A stretch of 12,679 nt of DNA, taken from NCBI GenBank assembly GCA_050184225.1, contig JBFXAN010000184.1, positions 1 through 12,679 of the forward strand, read 5' to 3'. This DNA comes from JBFXAN01 sp050184225 (lineage in GTDB: Bacteria; Chloroflexota; Dehalococcoidia; CAUJGQ01). Each line of letters begins with the position of its first letter. Positions within the stretch are counted from its first letter, which is position 1. Shown here piece after piece: positions 1-6,511 of the stretch. The position numbers and the translations under genes were made by a program. A model generated the notes under the pieces. That model was not told where the DNA came from, searched no databases, and saw only the letters and a list, made by a program, of their open reading frames with translations.

Positions 1-755
1 GCGACGCTGGCGACGGAGGACCGCTCGAAGTCAAGCAAGGTCATCGCCACATCCCAGCCGCGGTTCTCGCCGCCGACGAGGTTCTTCGCCGGCACGCGCA
101 CATCCTCAAAGAAGACCTCGTTGAACTCGTGCCGGTTCCCCATATTGACCAGGGGCCGAACGGTGATCCCGGGGGTCTTCATGTCCATCAAGAAGAATGA
201 AATGCCCCTGTGCTTCGGTGCTTCCGCATCGGTGCGGGCGAGGAAGAACATCCAGTCGGCGATGTGGGCCTGCGTGGTCCAGATCTTCTGACCGTTGATC
301 ACGTAGTCGTCGCCATCGCGCACCGCGCGGGTCTGCAACGCGGCGAGGTCGGAGCCGGCGCCCGGCTCGGAATACCCCTGGCACCACAGGACGGTACCGC
401 TCGTGATACCGGGTAGATGCTGCGCCTTCTGCTCGTCACTGCCGTGTACGATCAGCGTCGGACCGACCATACCGACGCCGAAGATGCGTCCACCGCCAGG
501 GGCACCAGCGGCGGCGAGTTCTTCCGAGAAGATCATCTGCTCGATGTACGTCGCGCCGAGACCCCCATACGGTTTGGGCCATGCCGGTGCAATCCACCCT
601 CGTTCTGCCAGCTTCCGATTGAACTGCTGGGCGAACTCCTGGTCGTCGTCGGAGAGGTCCGACCCTCCGCCTTCATAACCTTCGAGCGTGTCCGCGAGGA
701 ACGCGCGCACGTCATCACGCAGCTTCAGTTCGGAGTCGGTAAAGGCGAAGTCCAT
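1..755 (-). CDS. Acyl-CoA dehydrogenase, C-terminus outside window
   Basis: The visible 251 residues form the N-terminal and middle domains of a flavin-dependent acyl-CoA dehydrogenase, which makes the alpha,beta double bond of an acyl-CoA thioester. I translated the frame through and found no break. Diagnostic stretches are RGWIAPAWPKPYGG (about 53-66), WCQGYSEPGAGSDLA (FAD/substrate loop, about 127-141), INGQKIWTTQAH, and RTDAEAPKHRGISFF. The last visible part contains LLDFERSSVAS, whose Glu matches the base position of isovaleryl/long-chain dehydrogenases. The start is ATG at 755, preceded by AAAGG at good spacing. An in-frame ATG five codons upstream is less likely because the MDF-type start matches the paralogues. 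It is closely related to the two dehydrogenases at 1572-3977 but separated from them by a divergent gene pair. The substrate cannot be told from sequence. The C-terminal domain lies outside the window. Confidence 0.95.
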   Translation of the reverse strand, partial: MDFAFTDSELKLRDDVRAFLADTLEGYEGGGSDLSDDDQEFAQQFNRKLAERGWIAPAWPKPYGGLGATYIEQMIFSEELAAAGAPGGGRIFGVGMVGPTLIVHGSDEQKAQHLPGITSGTVLWCQGYSEPGAGSDLAALQTRAVRDGDDYVINGQKIWTTQAHIADWMFFLARTDAEAPKHRGISFFLMDMKTPGITVRPLVNMGNRHEFNEVFFEDVRVPAKNLVGGENRGWDVAMTLLDFERSSVASV

Positions 756-828
756 GACACTGCCTTTCATGCAACGCTAGAAACGCACCGGCGAGACTAC
801 GTTCAGGTTACCACTCGGTAAGCGGCCG

Positions 829-857
829 TAGAGCCTCGCGGTTGGAGGTTGTACTAT
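829..857 (+). promoter_or_regulatory. Possible promoter of the 900-1540 gene pair
   Basis: A TACTAT box (852-857) lies 17 nt downstream of TAGAGC (829-834, three matches to TTGACA). It would start transcription about 35-40 nt before the ATG at 900. The match is weak and rests on spacing alone. If real, it rules out the upstream TTG at 849 as the start codon. Confidence 0.22.
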
Positions 858-899
858 CGGAGCAGCGAGGACGCCGCGCTTAGCGGCACGTATGGAACT

Positions 900-1172
900 A
901 TGACCCGGCAACCACGCTATAGCAAGGATGAGTTCGCTCGTCGAGGTCGAGACATCTACGAGCGCAATATACGTCCTCGTGTGGAACGCGAGCATCAAGG
1001 GCGGATTGTAGCCATTGATATCGAGAGCGGCGCGTTTGAGGTGGCAGACGATGTGCTCACGGCCTCAGACCACCTCCTCTCACATCATCCAGACGCACAG
1101 ACCTGGTTCGTTCGTGTTGGTAGCCGAGCCTTGCATCGCTTCGGGGCATCTGCCAAGGCGGGAACCGTTTGA
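900..1172 (+). CDS. Small conserved-type protein, partner of the aspartic protease
   Basis: A 90-residue soluble protein of no known function. From memory of similar sequences, this resembles a short family seen next to clan AA aspartic proteases in Cyanobacteria and Chloroflexota; that is recall, not a search. Visible parts are a charged N-terminal helix-like segment (DEFARRGRDIYERNIRPRVE, 10-29), then HQGRIVAIDIESGAFEVADD (32-51, probably two beta strands), LTASDHLLSHHPDAQTW (53-69), and a terminal VRVGSRALHRFG (71-82). There is no signal peptide or membrane segment. I chose ATG at 900. A TTG at 849 would add 17 residues that look unlike the rest. The stop overlaps the next start by 4 nt (TTGA at 1169-1172), so the two genes are very likely translated together. 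It could be a substrate, inhibitor or adaptor of the protease, but nothing in the sequence proves this. Confidence 0.8.
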   Translation: MTRQPRYSKDEFARRGRDIYERNIRPRVEREHQGRIVAIDIESGAFEVADDVLTASDHLLSHHPDAQTWFVRVGSRALHRFGASAKAGTV

Positions 1173-1540
1173 TTCGCGGATCGGTAAGCGCAGACGGCGA
1201 GGCGATCATTCCGCTCGTCGTTCTCGATACACATGGTCGGGAGCATGCGCTTCAAGCCATCATCGACACCGGCTTCAGCGGATTTCTCACGTTACCCACA
1301 GCGATGATCGATGCACTCGAACTTCCTTGGCTCGGGCGCGCAGACGCGGTGTTGGGCGACGGTGCGCTTCACGAGTTCGACGTCTTTGCCGCGACAGTGT
1401 TCTGGGATGGGCAGGTCCGCACAGTTGAGACGGATGCCGCCGACGTCAATCCGTTGGTCGGCATGGGACTGCTGCGCGGGTATGCGATCGAGATCCATGT
1501 AACGGAAGATGGGCAAGTTCGCATTGAGGCCTTACCCTAA
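1169..1540 (+). CDS. Retropepsin-like clan AA aspartic protease
   Basis: A 123-residue single-domain aspartic protease resembling retroviral pepsins, which are active as dimers because each chain supplies one catalytic Asp. The active-site motif is IIDTGFSGFLTLP (31-43) with catalytic D33. The flap region follows, and the second conserved block PLVGMGLLRGYAIEI (95-109) matches the LLG-x-x-LL ending of this group. There is no signal peptide or transmembrane helix, so it should act in the cytoplasm. The start is TTG at 1169, inside the TTGA overlap with the upstream gene, with GGGA a few bases before it. The next in-frame start codons would cut into the first strand. It ends 31 bp from the convergent dehydrogenase at 1572. 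The natural substrate is unknown. The pair sits as an insert between acyl-CoA dehydrogenase paralogues on the other strand. Confidence 0.88.
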   Translation: MIRGSVSADGEAIIPLVVLDTHGREHALQAIIDTGFSGFLTLPTAMIDALELPWLGRADAVLGDGALHEFDVFAATVFWDGQVRTVETDAADVNPLVGMGLLRGYAIEIHVTEDGQVRIEALP

Positions 1541-1571
1541 CCTTGGCCTGCATTCAGATTCATCCCGCCAA

Positions 1572-2780
1572 TCAGTCGCGCGGCAGGCCCAATCCACGAG
1601 TGGCGATGATATTGCGCTGGATCTCGCTGGTGCCGCCTTCAATCGTGTTGGCGACCGAGCGCAGGTACATGTATTCGAGGCGGCCGCGCTGCGGCAGCCA
1701 GCGTCGGGCTTCGTCCGACTGGCGGCGGTCGAGCTGACCATACAGGCCGACGATCTTCATCGCGGTGCGGGCGATGCGCTGGTTCATCTCCGTGCCGTAC
1801 AGCTTCGCGACGGACGCCTCGTGGCCGGGCGGCACCCCTTCTTTCGCCTGCATTGAGACGATCTTGTAGCTGAGCATCGTGGCGACGTTCGTCTCGATGT
1901 AGCGGTCGATCAACTCGGTCCGCAGCGGTTCGTTCCAGCCAAGCGTGCTCTGCCCGTCCACCGTCTCGCGGGCGAACCGGATCAGATCCTGCACCGACTG
2001 GCGCTGCCCGACGGCCGAGCCGATGTTGGAGCGCTCGAACGAGAGCGTCGTCTGGGCGAGATACCAGCCGCGGTTCTCTTCGCCGATCAGGTTCTCGCGG
2101 GGCACGCGGACGTTGTCGAAGAAGACCTCGTTGAACTCATGACTGTCGGCCATATTCACGAGCGGACGCACGGAGATGCCGGGCGACTTCATATCGACGA
2201 TAAAGTACGAAATGCCGCGGTGCTTCGGCGCATCGGGGTCAGTACGCGTCAGCAGGATCATCCAGCTGGAGACGTGGGCGCCGCTCGTCCAGATCTTCTG
2301 TCCGTTGACGACGAAATCGTCGCCGTCGTGGACGGCGCGTGTTTGGAGCGAGGCGAGGTCGGAACCCGCGCCCGGCTCGGAATATCCCTGACACCACACC
2401 ACCTCGCCGGTGAGGATGTCGGGCAGGTACTTCTGCTTCTGCTCCTCGGTGCCATGGACGATCAGCGTCGGGCCGGCGAAGCCCGTGGCGATACCGCCGG
2501 GACGCGGTGCCCGCGCTTCCGCCATCTCCTCATTGAAGATGAACTGCTGCATCACGGAGAGGCCCGCGCCGCCGTATTCGGCGGGCCAAGCGGGCGCGAT
2601 CCATTTCTTCGCGGCCAGTGCCTTCGTCCACTCCTTCATCGTCGGACCGCGGGTGAACATCTCCCCCGCCTCGCGCCCGCGGTCATTGCCCGGCTTCAGA
2701 TCGTCCGGCAGGTTCGACGCGATGAACCCGCGAACCTCCTGCCGAAACGCCGCTTCTTCCGCTGTGTCCTTGAATTCCAT
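1572..2780 (-). CDS. Acyl-CoA dehydrogenase
   Basis: A complete 402-residue acyl-CoA dehydrogenase, normal length for the family. It removes two hydrogens from C2-C3 of an acyl-CoA and passes electrons from FAD to electron-transferring flavoprotein. The N-terminal helical domain (1-125) leads into WCQGYSEPGAGSDLA (129-143) and VNGQKIWTSGAH (158-169). The beta domain contains RTDPDAPKHRGISYF (179-193). The C-terminal helical domain ends in GGTSEIQRNIIATRGLGLPR (382-401). The residue matching the medium-chain base (MCAD Glu376) is G382, whereas E249 in SFER matches the base of isovaleryl/long-chain enzymes. The start ATG at 2780 has a strong AGGAGAGG (2787-2794) that overlaps the stop codon of the upstream dehydrogenase. 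The two are therefore cotranscribed with a 12-nt gap. They could form a heteromer, as some actinobacterial FadE pairs do, but this is inference. The substrate is unknown. Confidence 0.96.
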   Translation of the reverse strand: MEFKDTAEEAAFRQEVRGFIASNLPDDLKPGNDRGREAGEMFTRGPTMKEWTKALAAKKWIAPAWPAEYGGAGLSVMQQFIFNEEMAEARAPRPGGIATGFAGPTLIVHGTEEQKQKYLPDILTGEVVWCQGYSEPGAGSDLASLQTRAVHDGDDFVVNGQKIWTSGAHVSSWMILLTRTDPDAPKHRGISYFIVDMKSPGISVRPLVNMADSHEFNEVFFDNVRVPRENLIGEENRGWYLAQTTLSFERSNIGSAVGQRQSVQDLIRFARETVDGQSTLGWNEPLRTELIDRYIETNVATMLSYKIVSMQAKEGVPPGHEASVAKLYGTEMNQRIARTAMKIVGLYGQLDRRQSDEARRWLPQRGRLEYMYLRSVANTIEGGTSEIQRNIIATRGLGLPRD

Positions 2781-2792
2781 GGAAGCCCTCTC

Positions 2793-3977
2793 CTATCCGC
2801 GCGGCAGCCCGAGGCCGCGCGTGGCGATGATGTTGCGCTGAATCTCGCTCGTACCACCGCCGACCGTGCTCGTCGTCACGGCCAGATAGGCGCGCGGCAG
2901 ACGGCCACCGAGCGGTGCGCGGCGATCCTGTCGATCGATACTCTGACCGTACAGGCCGAGCAGCCGCATACCCGTCGCCACCATCCGCTGGTCCAGTTCG
3001 GACGTGTAGAGCTTGGCGATCGACGCTTCCTTGTTGGGAATCTGACCGCGACGCTGCATCGAGATCACCTGATAGGAGAGCAGCCGCGCCACCTGCGCCT
3101 CGACGGCACGTTCGGCCAGTTCCAGCCGCGACGCGGTATCCGTGCCCCACTCACGCGCGAAGGCGACGAGATCGCGCACGACGTGGCCCATCTGCACGCT
3201 AGAGGCGATGCTCGAACGTTCGAAGTCGAGCGTCGTCGCGCCGACGTACCAGCCGCGGTTCTCCTCGCCGATGATGTTCTCGCGCGGTACACGCACGCTC
3301 TCGAAGAACACCTGGTTGAAGGAGTGGTCGCCGAGGATATTGATCAGCGGCTGGATCTGAATGCCGGGCGACTTCATATCGAGGATGAAGTAGGAGATGC
3401 CCCGGTGTTTGGGCGCGTCGGGGTCGGTCCGCGCCAGTAGAATCATGAACTGCGAGGCGTGGGCGCCGCTCGTCCAGATCTTCTGCCCATTGACGACGTA
3501 GTCATCACCATCACGTACTGCCCGGGATTGGAGCGAGGCGAGGTCGGAGCCGGCCCCCGGCTCGGAGAAGCCCTGACACCACGTCTCTTCACCGCTGAGG
3601 ATCCCCGGCAGGAAGCGGTGCTTCTGCTCTTCGCTGCCATGCGTCATGATCGTCGGCCCAGCCCAACCGACGGCGATACCGCCGGCACCGGGAGCGCGGG
3701 CCTCGGCCATCTCTTCGTTGAAGATCGCCTGCTCGACGACGGTCATGCCGGCGCCGCCGTATTCCTTCGGCCAGGCCGGCGCAATCCAACCCCGCTCTGC
3801 CAGCCGCTTCCGCCAGGCCCGGGCATCCTCCGGCGGCACGGCATTGGCGCCGCGGCTGGTGTTGAACATCCCCCATTCGGTCGCACGCGCGCCGAAGGAG
3901 GACGGCAACTGCTCGGCGATGAAGGCCCGCACCTCGGCGCGGAACGCGGTCTCCTCGGCGGTATCACGAAAGTCCAT
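2793..3977 (-). CDS. Acyl-CoA dehydrogenase, first gene of the pair
   Basis: A complete 394-residue acyl-CoA dehydrogenase closely similar to its downstream neighbour. It shares ERGWIAPAWPKEYGGAG (61-77), WCQGFSEPGAGSDLA (133-147), VNGQKIWTSGAHA (162-174), ARTDPDAPKHRGISYF (182-197) and the ending GGTSEIQRNIIATRGLGLPR (374-393). E253 in DFER is the likely catalytic base. The medium-chain base position is G374 within a GGG run, so no Glu is available there. It differs from the neighbour mainly in the N-terminal insert around 28-50 and in the C-terminal loop around 345-365. ATG at 3977 is preceded by AAGGGG. It is the promoter-proximal gene of a two-gene unit that starts about 75 bp from the REP-like palindrome and insertion sequence, so expression could be affected by that insertion. 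The substrate cannot be assigned. Confidence 0.96.
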   Translation of the reverse strand: MDFRDTAEETAFRAEVRAFIAEQLPSSFGARATEWGMFNTSRGANAVPPEDARAWRKRLAERGWIAPAWPKEYGGAGMTVVEQAIFNEEMAEARAPGAGGIAVGWAGPTIMTHGSEEQKHRFLPGILSGEETWCQGFSEPGAGSDLASLQSRAVRDGDDYVVNGQKIWTSGAHASQFMILLARTDPDAPKHRGISYFILDMKSPGIQIQPLINILGDHSFNQVFFESVRVPRENIIGEENRGWYVGATTLDFERSSIASSVQMGHVVRDLVAFAREWGTDTASRLELAERAVEAQVARLLSYQVISMQRRGQIPNKEASIAKLYTSELDQRMVATGMRLLGLYGQSIDRQDRRAPLGGRLPRAYLAVTTSTVGGGTSEIQRNIIATRGLGLPRG

Positions 3978-4022
3978 GCCTATCCCCTTTCGGAGCCGGC
4001 CACCGAACGATGTTCACCACCG

Positions 4023-4051
4023 ATTGTATGGGGAGATCTGAGAGAGGGAAA
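4023..4051 (-). promoter_or_regulatory. Possible promoter of the acyl-CoA dehydrogenase pair
   Basis: On the minus strand TACAAT (4023-4028) follows TTTCCC (4046-4051) by 17 nt. The -10 is good and the -35 poor. It lies 46 nt upstream of the ATG at 3977 and directly abuts the interrupted palindrome at 4053. Confidence 0.3.
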
Positions 4052-4052
4052 C

Positions 4053-4070
4053 GGCCCTCACCCCCGGCCC
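4053..4070. repeat. REP-like palindrome copy A, left fragment
   Basis: These 18 bp join to 5321-5347 once the insertion sequence and one target copy are removed. The result is a 45-bp unit. Outside its 6-nt loop it is identical to the reverse complement of copy B at 5426-5470. Confidence 0.85.
4061..4070. repeat. Target-site duplication, left copy
   Basis: CCCCCGGCCC immediately outside the left IS end. The same ten bases are at 5311-5320. A perfect 10-bp duplication fits ISAs1-family transposition (8-10 bp) and suggests a fairly recent insertion. Confidence 0.93.
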
Positions 4071-4087
4071 CAGGGCATACGCATCTT
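4071..4087. repeat. IS left terminal inverted repeat
   Basis: CAGGGCATACGCATCTT. It pairs with the right end (CAGGGCGTACGCATCTT read inward) with a single A/G difference. The transposase stop (4086-4088) lies across its inner edge. Confidence 0.93.
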
Positions 4088-5219
4088 ACTGGAGGAGGGA
4101 GCGGAGATAGGCTTCGTCCCAGCCGGCCTTGAGGCGCCTGGCTTTGATACCGGCGCGGGTGGTGCGATCTTGGCGGAGCAGATTGAGGGCGATGTGCCGC
4201 AGGACCGCGAAGTTCTCAGCGGCGTGGCCGGTGCGCACCCGACTGTCGTCTTCGCGGAACGCGATGTCGAGAACCCAATGCAGGCGATTCTCGATCCCCC
4301 AGTATCCACGGACGGCTCGAGCGAAGGCAGCAGCATCCCCCGCCAAGCTGCTCAGGTAATAGTGCAGTTCCCGGCTGGTGCCGCTGGAGGTCCGCCGCTC
4401 GCGTTCGACCATACCAACACTAGCCAGCCCGGCCCAGCTGCCAGCCGCGTCGAGATATCGGAGGAGGTCCGGATCGGTGGTGGTCCAGTAGCGCCGCAGC
4501 TCCACGCGCCCGTGGTTCCCGTCGACCGTCTGCACCGTGCTGTGGGGGATGTCGCGGAAGGCGCGCGCCTGGGCATCGGTGAAGTAGGTCTCGACCGCCG
4601 CCAAGAGCGTCGGCTGGTTGCCTTTCAGCGCCAGCACGTAGTCGGCACCCTGATCGGTGACCGCTGCGGCGATCGCCGTCTGGCAGCCGATCGCGTCGAC
4701 GGTGACGATACAATCGTCCAGCGCCAGCAGTTCCAGCAGGGCGGGGATAGCGGTGATCTCGTTGGAGTCAGCATCGACGGCGCGCTGGCCCAGCACCAGC
4801 CGGTTGCTGTCCGCCCAGGCGCTGACCAAGTCGAGCGCGGTCTTGTGCGCTCGCTGGTCATGGGAGCGGCGCAGCACCTTGCCGTCCACGGCGACGACCT
4901 CGCCGCTGGTGCGACGCATCACCGCCTGCACCCAACCAAGGAAGCAGCGCTCGAACTGCTGTGGGTCCAGCCGCGCGAACACCCGCCCGAACGTGTCGTG
5001 CGAGGGGATGCCGTTGGGCAAGGCGAGGAAGGTGCGCAGCCATCCCTCCTTCGCGCGGCCGAACAGTTCGACATCGACCCACGAGTCTGCCCCGCAGAGT
5101 ACGGCACAGAGAGCAATCGTGAGGATGTCCAGCAGACTGTGCCGCTTGCTGCGCTCGATGCGCGGGTCGGGCAGACTGGCGAAGTGATCGCGGAGGCTGA
5201 GGCGCGGCGGTTCGTCCAT
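4086..5219 (-). CDS. ISAs1-family DDE transposase
   Basis: A 377-residue transposase that cuts and joins the ends of its own element. The N-terminal part (DHFASLPDPRIERSKRHSLL, 11-30, then LTIALCAVLCGADSW) is the usual ISAs1/H-repeat-associated opening. DDE-type residues are D112 in VAVDGK, D175 in TVDAIGCQ, and E310 in YWGIENRLHWVLD. The C-terminal RHIALNLLR (341-349) is also typical. Length equals the family norm and no frameshift or internal stop is seen, so it is probably functional. The start ATG at 5219 has a strong GAGGAGG six bases upstream. The stop lies at the inner edge of the left terminal repeat. Transcription runs the same way as the ribosomal cluster, so read-through from rpsI could reach it. 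Confidence 0.96.
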   Translation of the reverse strand: MDEPPRLSLRDHFASLPDPRIERSKRHSLLDILTIALCAVLCGADSWVDVELFGRAKEGWLRTFLALPNGIPSHDTFGRVFARLDPQQFERCFLGWVQAVMRRTSGEVVAVDGKVLRRSHDQRAHKTALDLVSAWADSNRLVLGQRAVDADSNEITAIPALLELLALDDCIVTVDAIGCQTAIAAAVTDQGADYVLALKGNQPTLLAAVETYFTDAQARAFRDIPHSTVQTVDGNHGRVELRRYWTTTDPDLLRYLDAAGSWAGLASVGMVERERRTSSGTSRELHYYLSSLAGDAAAFARAVRGYWGIENRLHWVLDIAFREDDSRVRTGHAAENFAVLRHIALNLLRQDRTTRAGIKARRLKAGWDEAYLRSLLQ

Positions 5220-5293
5220 GCTGATCCTCCTCGGGCATCACGCCCGCGTCAGACCAGCAGTATCCTCGCCGTCTTCGCCTCTCTCAACTACAC

Positions 5294-5310
5294 AAGATGC
5301 GTACGCCCTG
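5294..5310. repeat. IS right terminal inverted repeat
   Basis: The reverse complement reads CAGGGCGTACGCATCTT, matching the left end in 16 of 17 bases. Similarity stops sharply at the inner side. Confidence 0.93.
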
Positions 5311-5320
5311 CCCCCGGCCC
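5311..5320. repeat. Target-site duplication, right copy
   Basis: CCCCCGGCCC, identical to 4061-4070 and directly adjacent to the right terminal repeat. Confidence 0.93.
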
Positions 5321-5347
5321 CTCTCCCGAGTTCGGGAGAGGGGAGCC
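5321..5347. repeat. REP-like palindrome copy A, right fragment
   Basis: This part continues the unit begun at 4053-4070. It holds most of the hairpin: together with the last C's of the target repeat it forms a stem of about 12 bp closed by a 2-nt loop (CTCTCCCGA paired with TCGGGAGAG). No T-run follows on either strand. Confidence 0.85.
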
Positions 5348-5425
5348 TAATCGGCACGAAGGTACCAACATGTCCTGTGAGGTTGTCAGCGCCGATCGAT
5401 CAGGCTGAGAGCATCGGTACACTGA

Positions 5426-5470
5426 GGCTCCCCTCTCCCAGGATTGGGAGAGGGGCCGGGGGTGAGGGCC
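5426..5470. repeat. REP-like palindrome copy B, inverted partner of copy A
   Basis: A 45-bp unit with a perfect 10-bp stem (CCCCTCTCCC with GGGAGAGGGG) and loop AGGATT. It is the exact reverse complement of copy A except for the loop, and lies 78 bp away. It begins 25 nt after the rpsI stop, so on the rpsI mRNA it would fold as a strong hairpin at the end of the cluster. It has no U-run, so it could protect or end the transcript but is not a classic intrinsic terminator. Confidence 0.88.
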
Positions 5471-5495
5471 GCGCTGCCGGGGGAGAGGCTTGCGG

Positions 5496-5891
5496 CTACC
5501 GCTTCGTGTACTGCGGCGCCTTGCGCGCGCGCTTGAGGCCGTATTTCTTCCGCTCCTTCATGCGTGGATCGCGGGTGAGCATGCCGAGGCGGCGAAGTTG
5601 CGGCTTCAGGCTCTCGTCGAAGTCGACGAGCGCGCGGGCGAGGCCGTGCTGAATCGCGCCGGCCCAGCCGGTGATGCCGCCGCCCTCACAGACCGCCTGG
5701 ACGTTGAACTTGGCCTGATTGCCGGTGGCGCGGAGCGGTTGTGTCGCCTGAATCTGATGCAGCTCGCGCGGGAGCATCTCTTCGAGCGGGCGGCCGTTGA
5801 CGATCACCGTGCCGGTGCCAGGATAGAGCCGCACGCGCGCGACGGCGGTCTTGCGGCGGCCGAGCCCGTAGTAATACTGCTGCTGGATCAT
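5496..5891 (-). CDS. rpsI: 30S ribosomal protein S9
   Basis: S9 of the small subunit, 131 residues, normal length. Its long C-terminal tail reaches toward the P-site tRNA. The N-terminal YYYGLGRRKTAVARVRLYPG (6-25) matches the family, with GLGRRK in place of the commoner GTGRRK. The middle GGGITGWAGAIQHGLARAL (75-93) and the ending RMKERKKYGLKRARKAPQYTKR (110-131) are diagnostic. The ATG at 5889-5891 overlaps the rplM stop by 4 nt (ATGA), with AAGGAG inside the rplM 3' end serving as ribosome site, so translation is coupled to L13. It is the last gene of the ribosomal cluster. It is followed by the copy B hairpin and then by the insertion sequence. Confidence 0.98.
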   Translation of the reverse strand: MIQQQYYYGLGRRKTAVARVRLYPGTGTVIVNGRPLEEMLPRELHQIQATQPLRATGNQAKFNVQAVCEGGGITGWAGAIQHGLARALVDFDESLKPQLRRLGMLTRDPRMKERKKYGLKRARKAPQYTKR

Positions 5892-6511
5892 GCCTGCTCC
5901 TTCGTCTCTTCCTGCTCACCGGCCGGTACTGGTTCGGTTGTCTCCTCGGGCGGCGTTGGCTCGGGCACCGTTGGCTCGGGCACCGTCGAAGCGGCAGGTA
6001 CCGTCGGTGCTGCTGGCGCGGGACTTGATACAGCAACCGCCGCCGGCACCGCCTGCTGCCGTCGCACCACACGCGAACGATAGAGCGATACCGGCTCGCC
6101 GGCGACCTGGGCGCCGTGTGGATGCTCGGGACCGGCGTAGACCTTCAGCCGGGTGAAGAGGTGCCGGCCGAGGGAATTGTGCGGGAGCATTCCCTTGATC
6201 GCCTTCTCGACGGCGCGGGTCGGGAACTTTTCCATCTGGTGGCGGTACTTCGTCACCTTGAGGCCACCGGGGTATTGGGAGTGGCGGTAATAGAGCTTGC
6301 CCTCTTCCTTGTTCCCCGTGACCTTCACCTTCTCCGCGTTGACGATCACGACGAAGTCGCCGACGGGCAGGTTGGGCTGGAACACCGGCTTGTGCTTGCC
6401 GCGCAAGAGCGCCGCCGCCTCGCTGGCGAGCCGTCCGAGCGGCTGATCGGTGGCGTCGAGCACATGCCAGGCGTGCGTCACGTCGCTCATCTTGGTGCTA
6501 TAGGTCTTCAT
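5888..6511 (-). CDS. rplM: 50S ribosomal protein L13 with long C-terminal tail
   Basis: L13, an early-assembling large-subunit protein that binds 23S rRNA. Residues 1-140 are a complete L13: KTYSTKMSDVTHAWHVLDA, LGRLAS (25-30), LLRGKHKPVF (35-44), GDFVVIVNAEKVKVTG (51-66), HSQYPGGLK, GMLPHNSLGR (107-116) and KVYAGPEHPHGAQ (123-135). Family members end near residue 140-150. Here a tail runs to 207. It is first basic (RSRVVRRQQ, 145-153), then rich in Ala, Val and Pro with a VPEPT duplication (177-186), and ends acidic. The reading frame is continuous and the rpsI start overlaps the stop, which argues that the tail is real. ATG at 6511 overlaps the end of truA by 14 nt and has GAGGGA five bases upstream. 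The function of the tail is unknown. Confidence 0.96.
   Translation of the reverse strand: MKTYSTKMSDVTHAWHVLDATDQPLGRLASEAAALLRGKHKPVFQPNLPVGDFVVIVNAEKVKVTGNKEEGKLYYRHSQYPGGLKVTKYRHQMEKFPTRAVEKAIKGMLPHNSLGRHLFTRLKVYAGPEHPHGAQVAGEPVSLYRSRVVRRQQAVPAAVAVSSPAPAAPTVPAASTVPEPTVPEPTPPEETTEPVPAGEQEETKEQA
5956..5985. repeat. Perfect 15-bp tandem duplication inside rplM
   Basis: TTGGCTCGGGCACCG occurs twice in direct contact (5956-5970 and 5971-5985). It encodes the repeated VPEPT pentapeptide of the L13 tail, and suggests growth of the tail by slippage. Confidence 0.92.

Larger units (their letters stand above)
4071..5310 (-). mobile_element. Complete ISAs1-family insertion sequence (1240 bp)
   Basis: The element has 17-bp terminal inverted repeats (4071-4087 and 5294-5310) that differ at one position, one intact transposase gene, and a perfect 10-bp target duplication outside both ends. 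Length and duplication size are normal for the ISAs1 family. It interrupts a REP-like palindrome lying between rpsI and the acyl-CoA dehydrogenase pair. It therefore damages no gene, and it lies about 100 bp upstream of the dehydrogenases. The transposase stop codon overlaps the left terminal repeat. No passenger gene is present. It looks intact and potentially active. Confidence 0.94.

Noticed and set aside
849..899. TTG start adding 17 residues to the protease partner
   Set aside because: The extra residues look unlike the conserved body, and ATG at 900 is available.
2139..3440. 433-codon open frame on the plus strand
   Set aside because: It lies antisense to two clear acyl-CoA dehydrogenases and has no recognisable domain. 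Long antisense frames are expected in GC-rich genes.
3459..5408. 649-codon open frame on the plus strand
   Set aside because: It crosses antisense through a dehydrogenase, an IS end and the transposase. A real gene would not run across both IS boundaries and the target duplication.
5348..5425. Shared core between repeat pairs A/B and C/D (ACATGTCC at 5368 and 12430)
   Set aside because: Only eight bases match and their distance from the flanking hairpins differs (20 vs 33 nt), so chance is enough.
5426..5470. Classic intrinsic terminator after rpsI
   Set aside because: The hairpin is strong but no T-run follows in the direction of transcription, and identical units occur elsewhere in both orientations.
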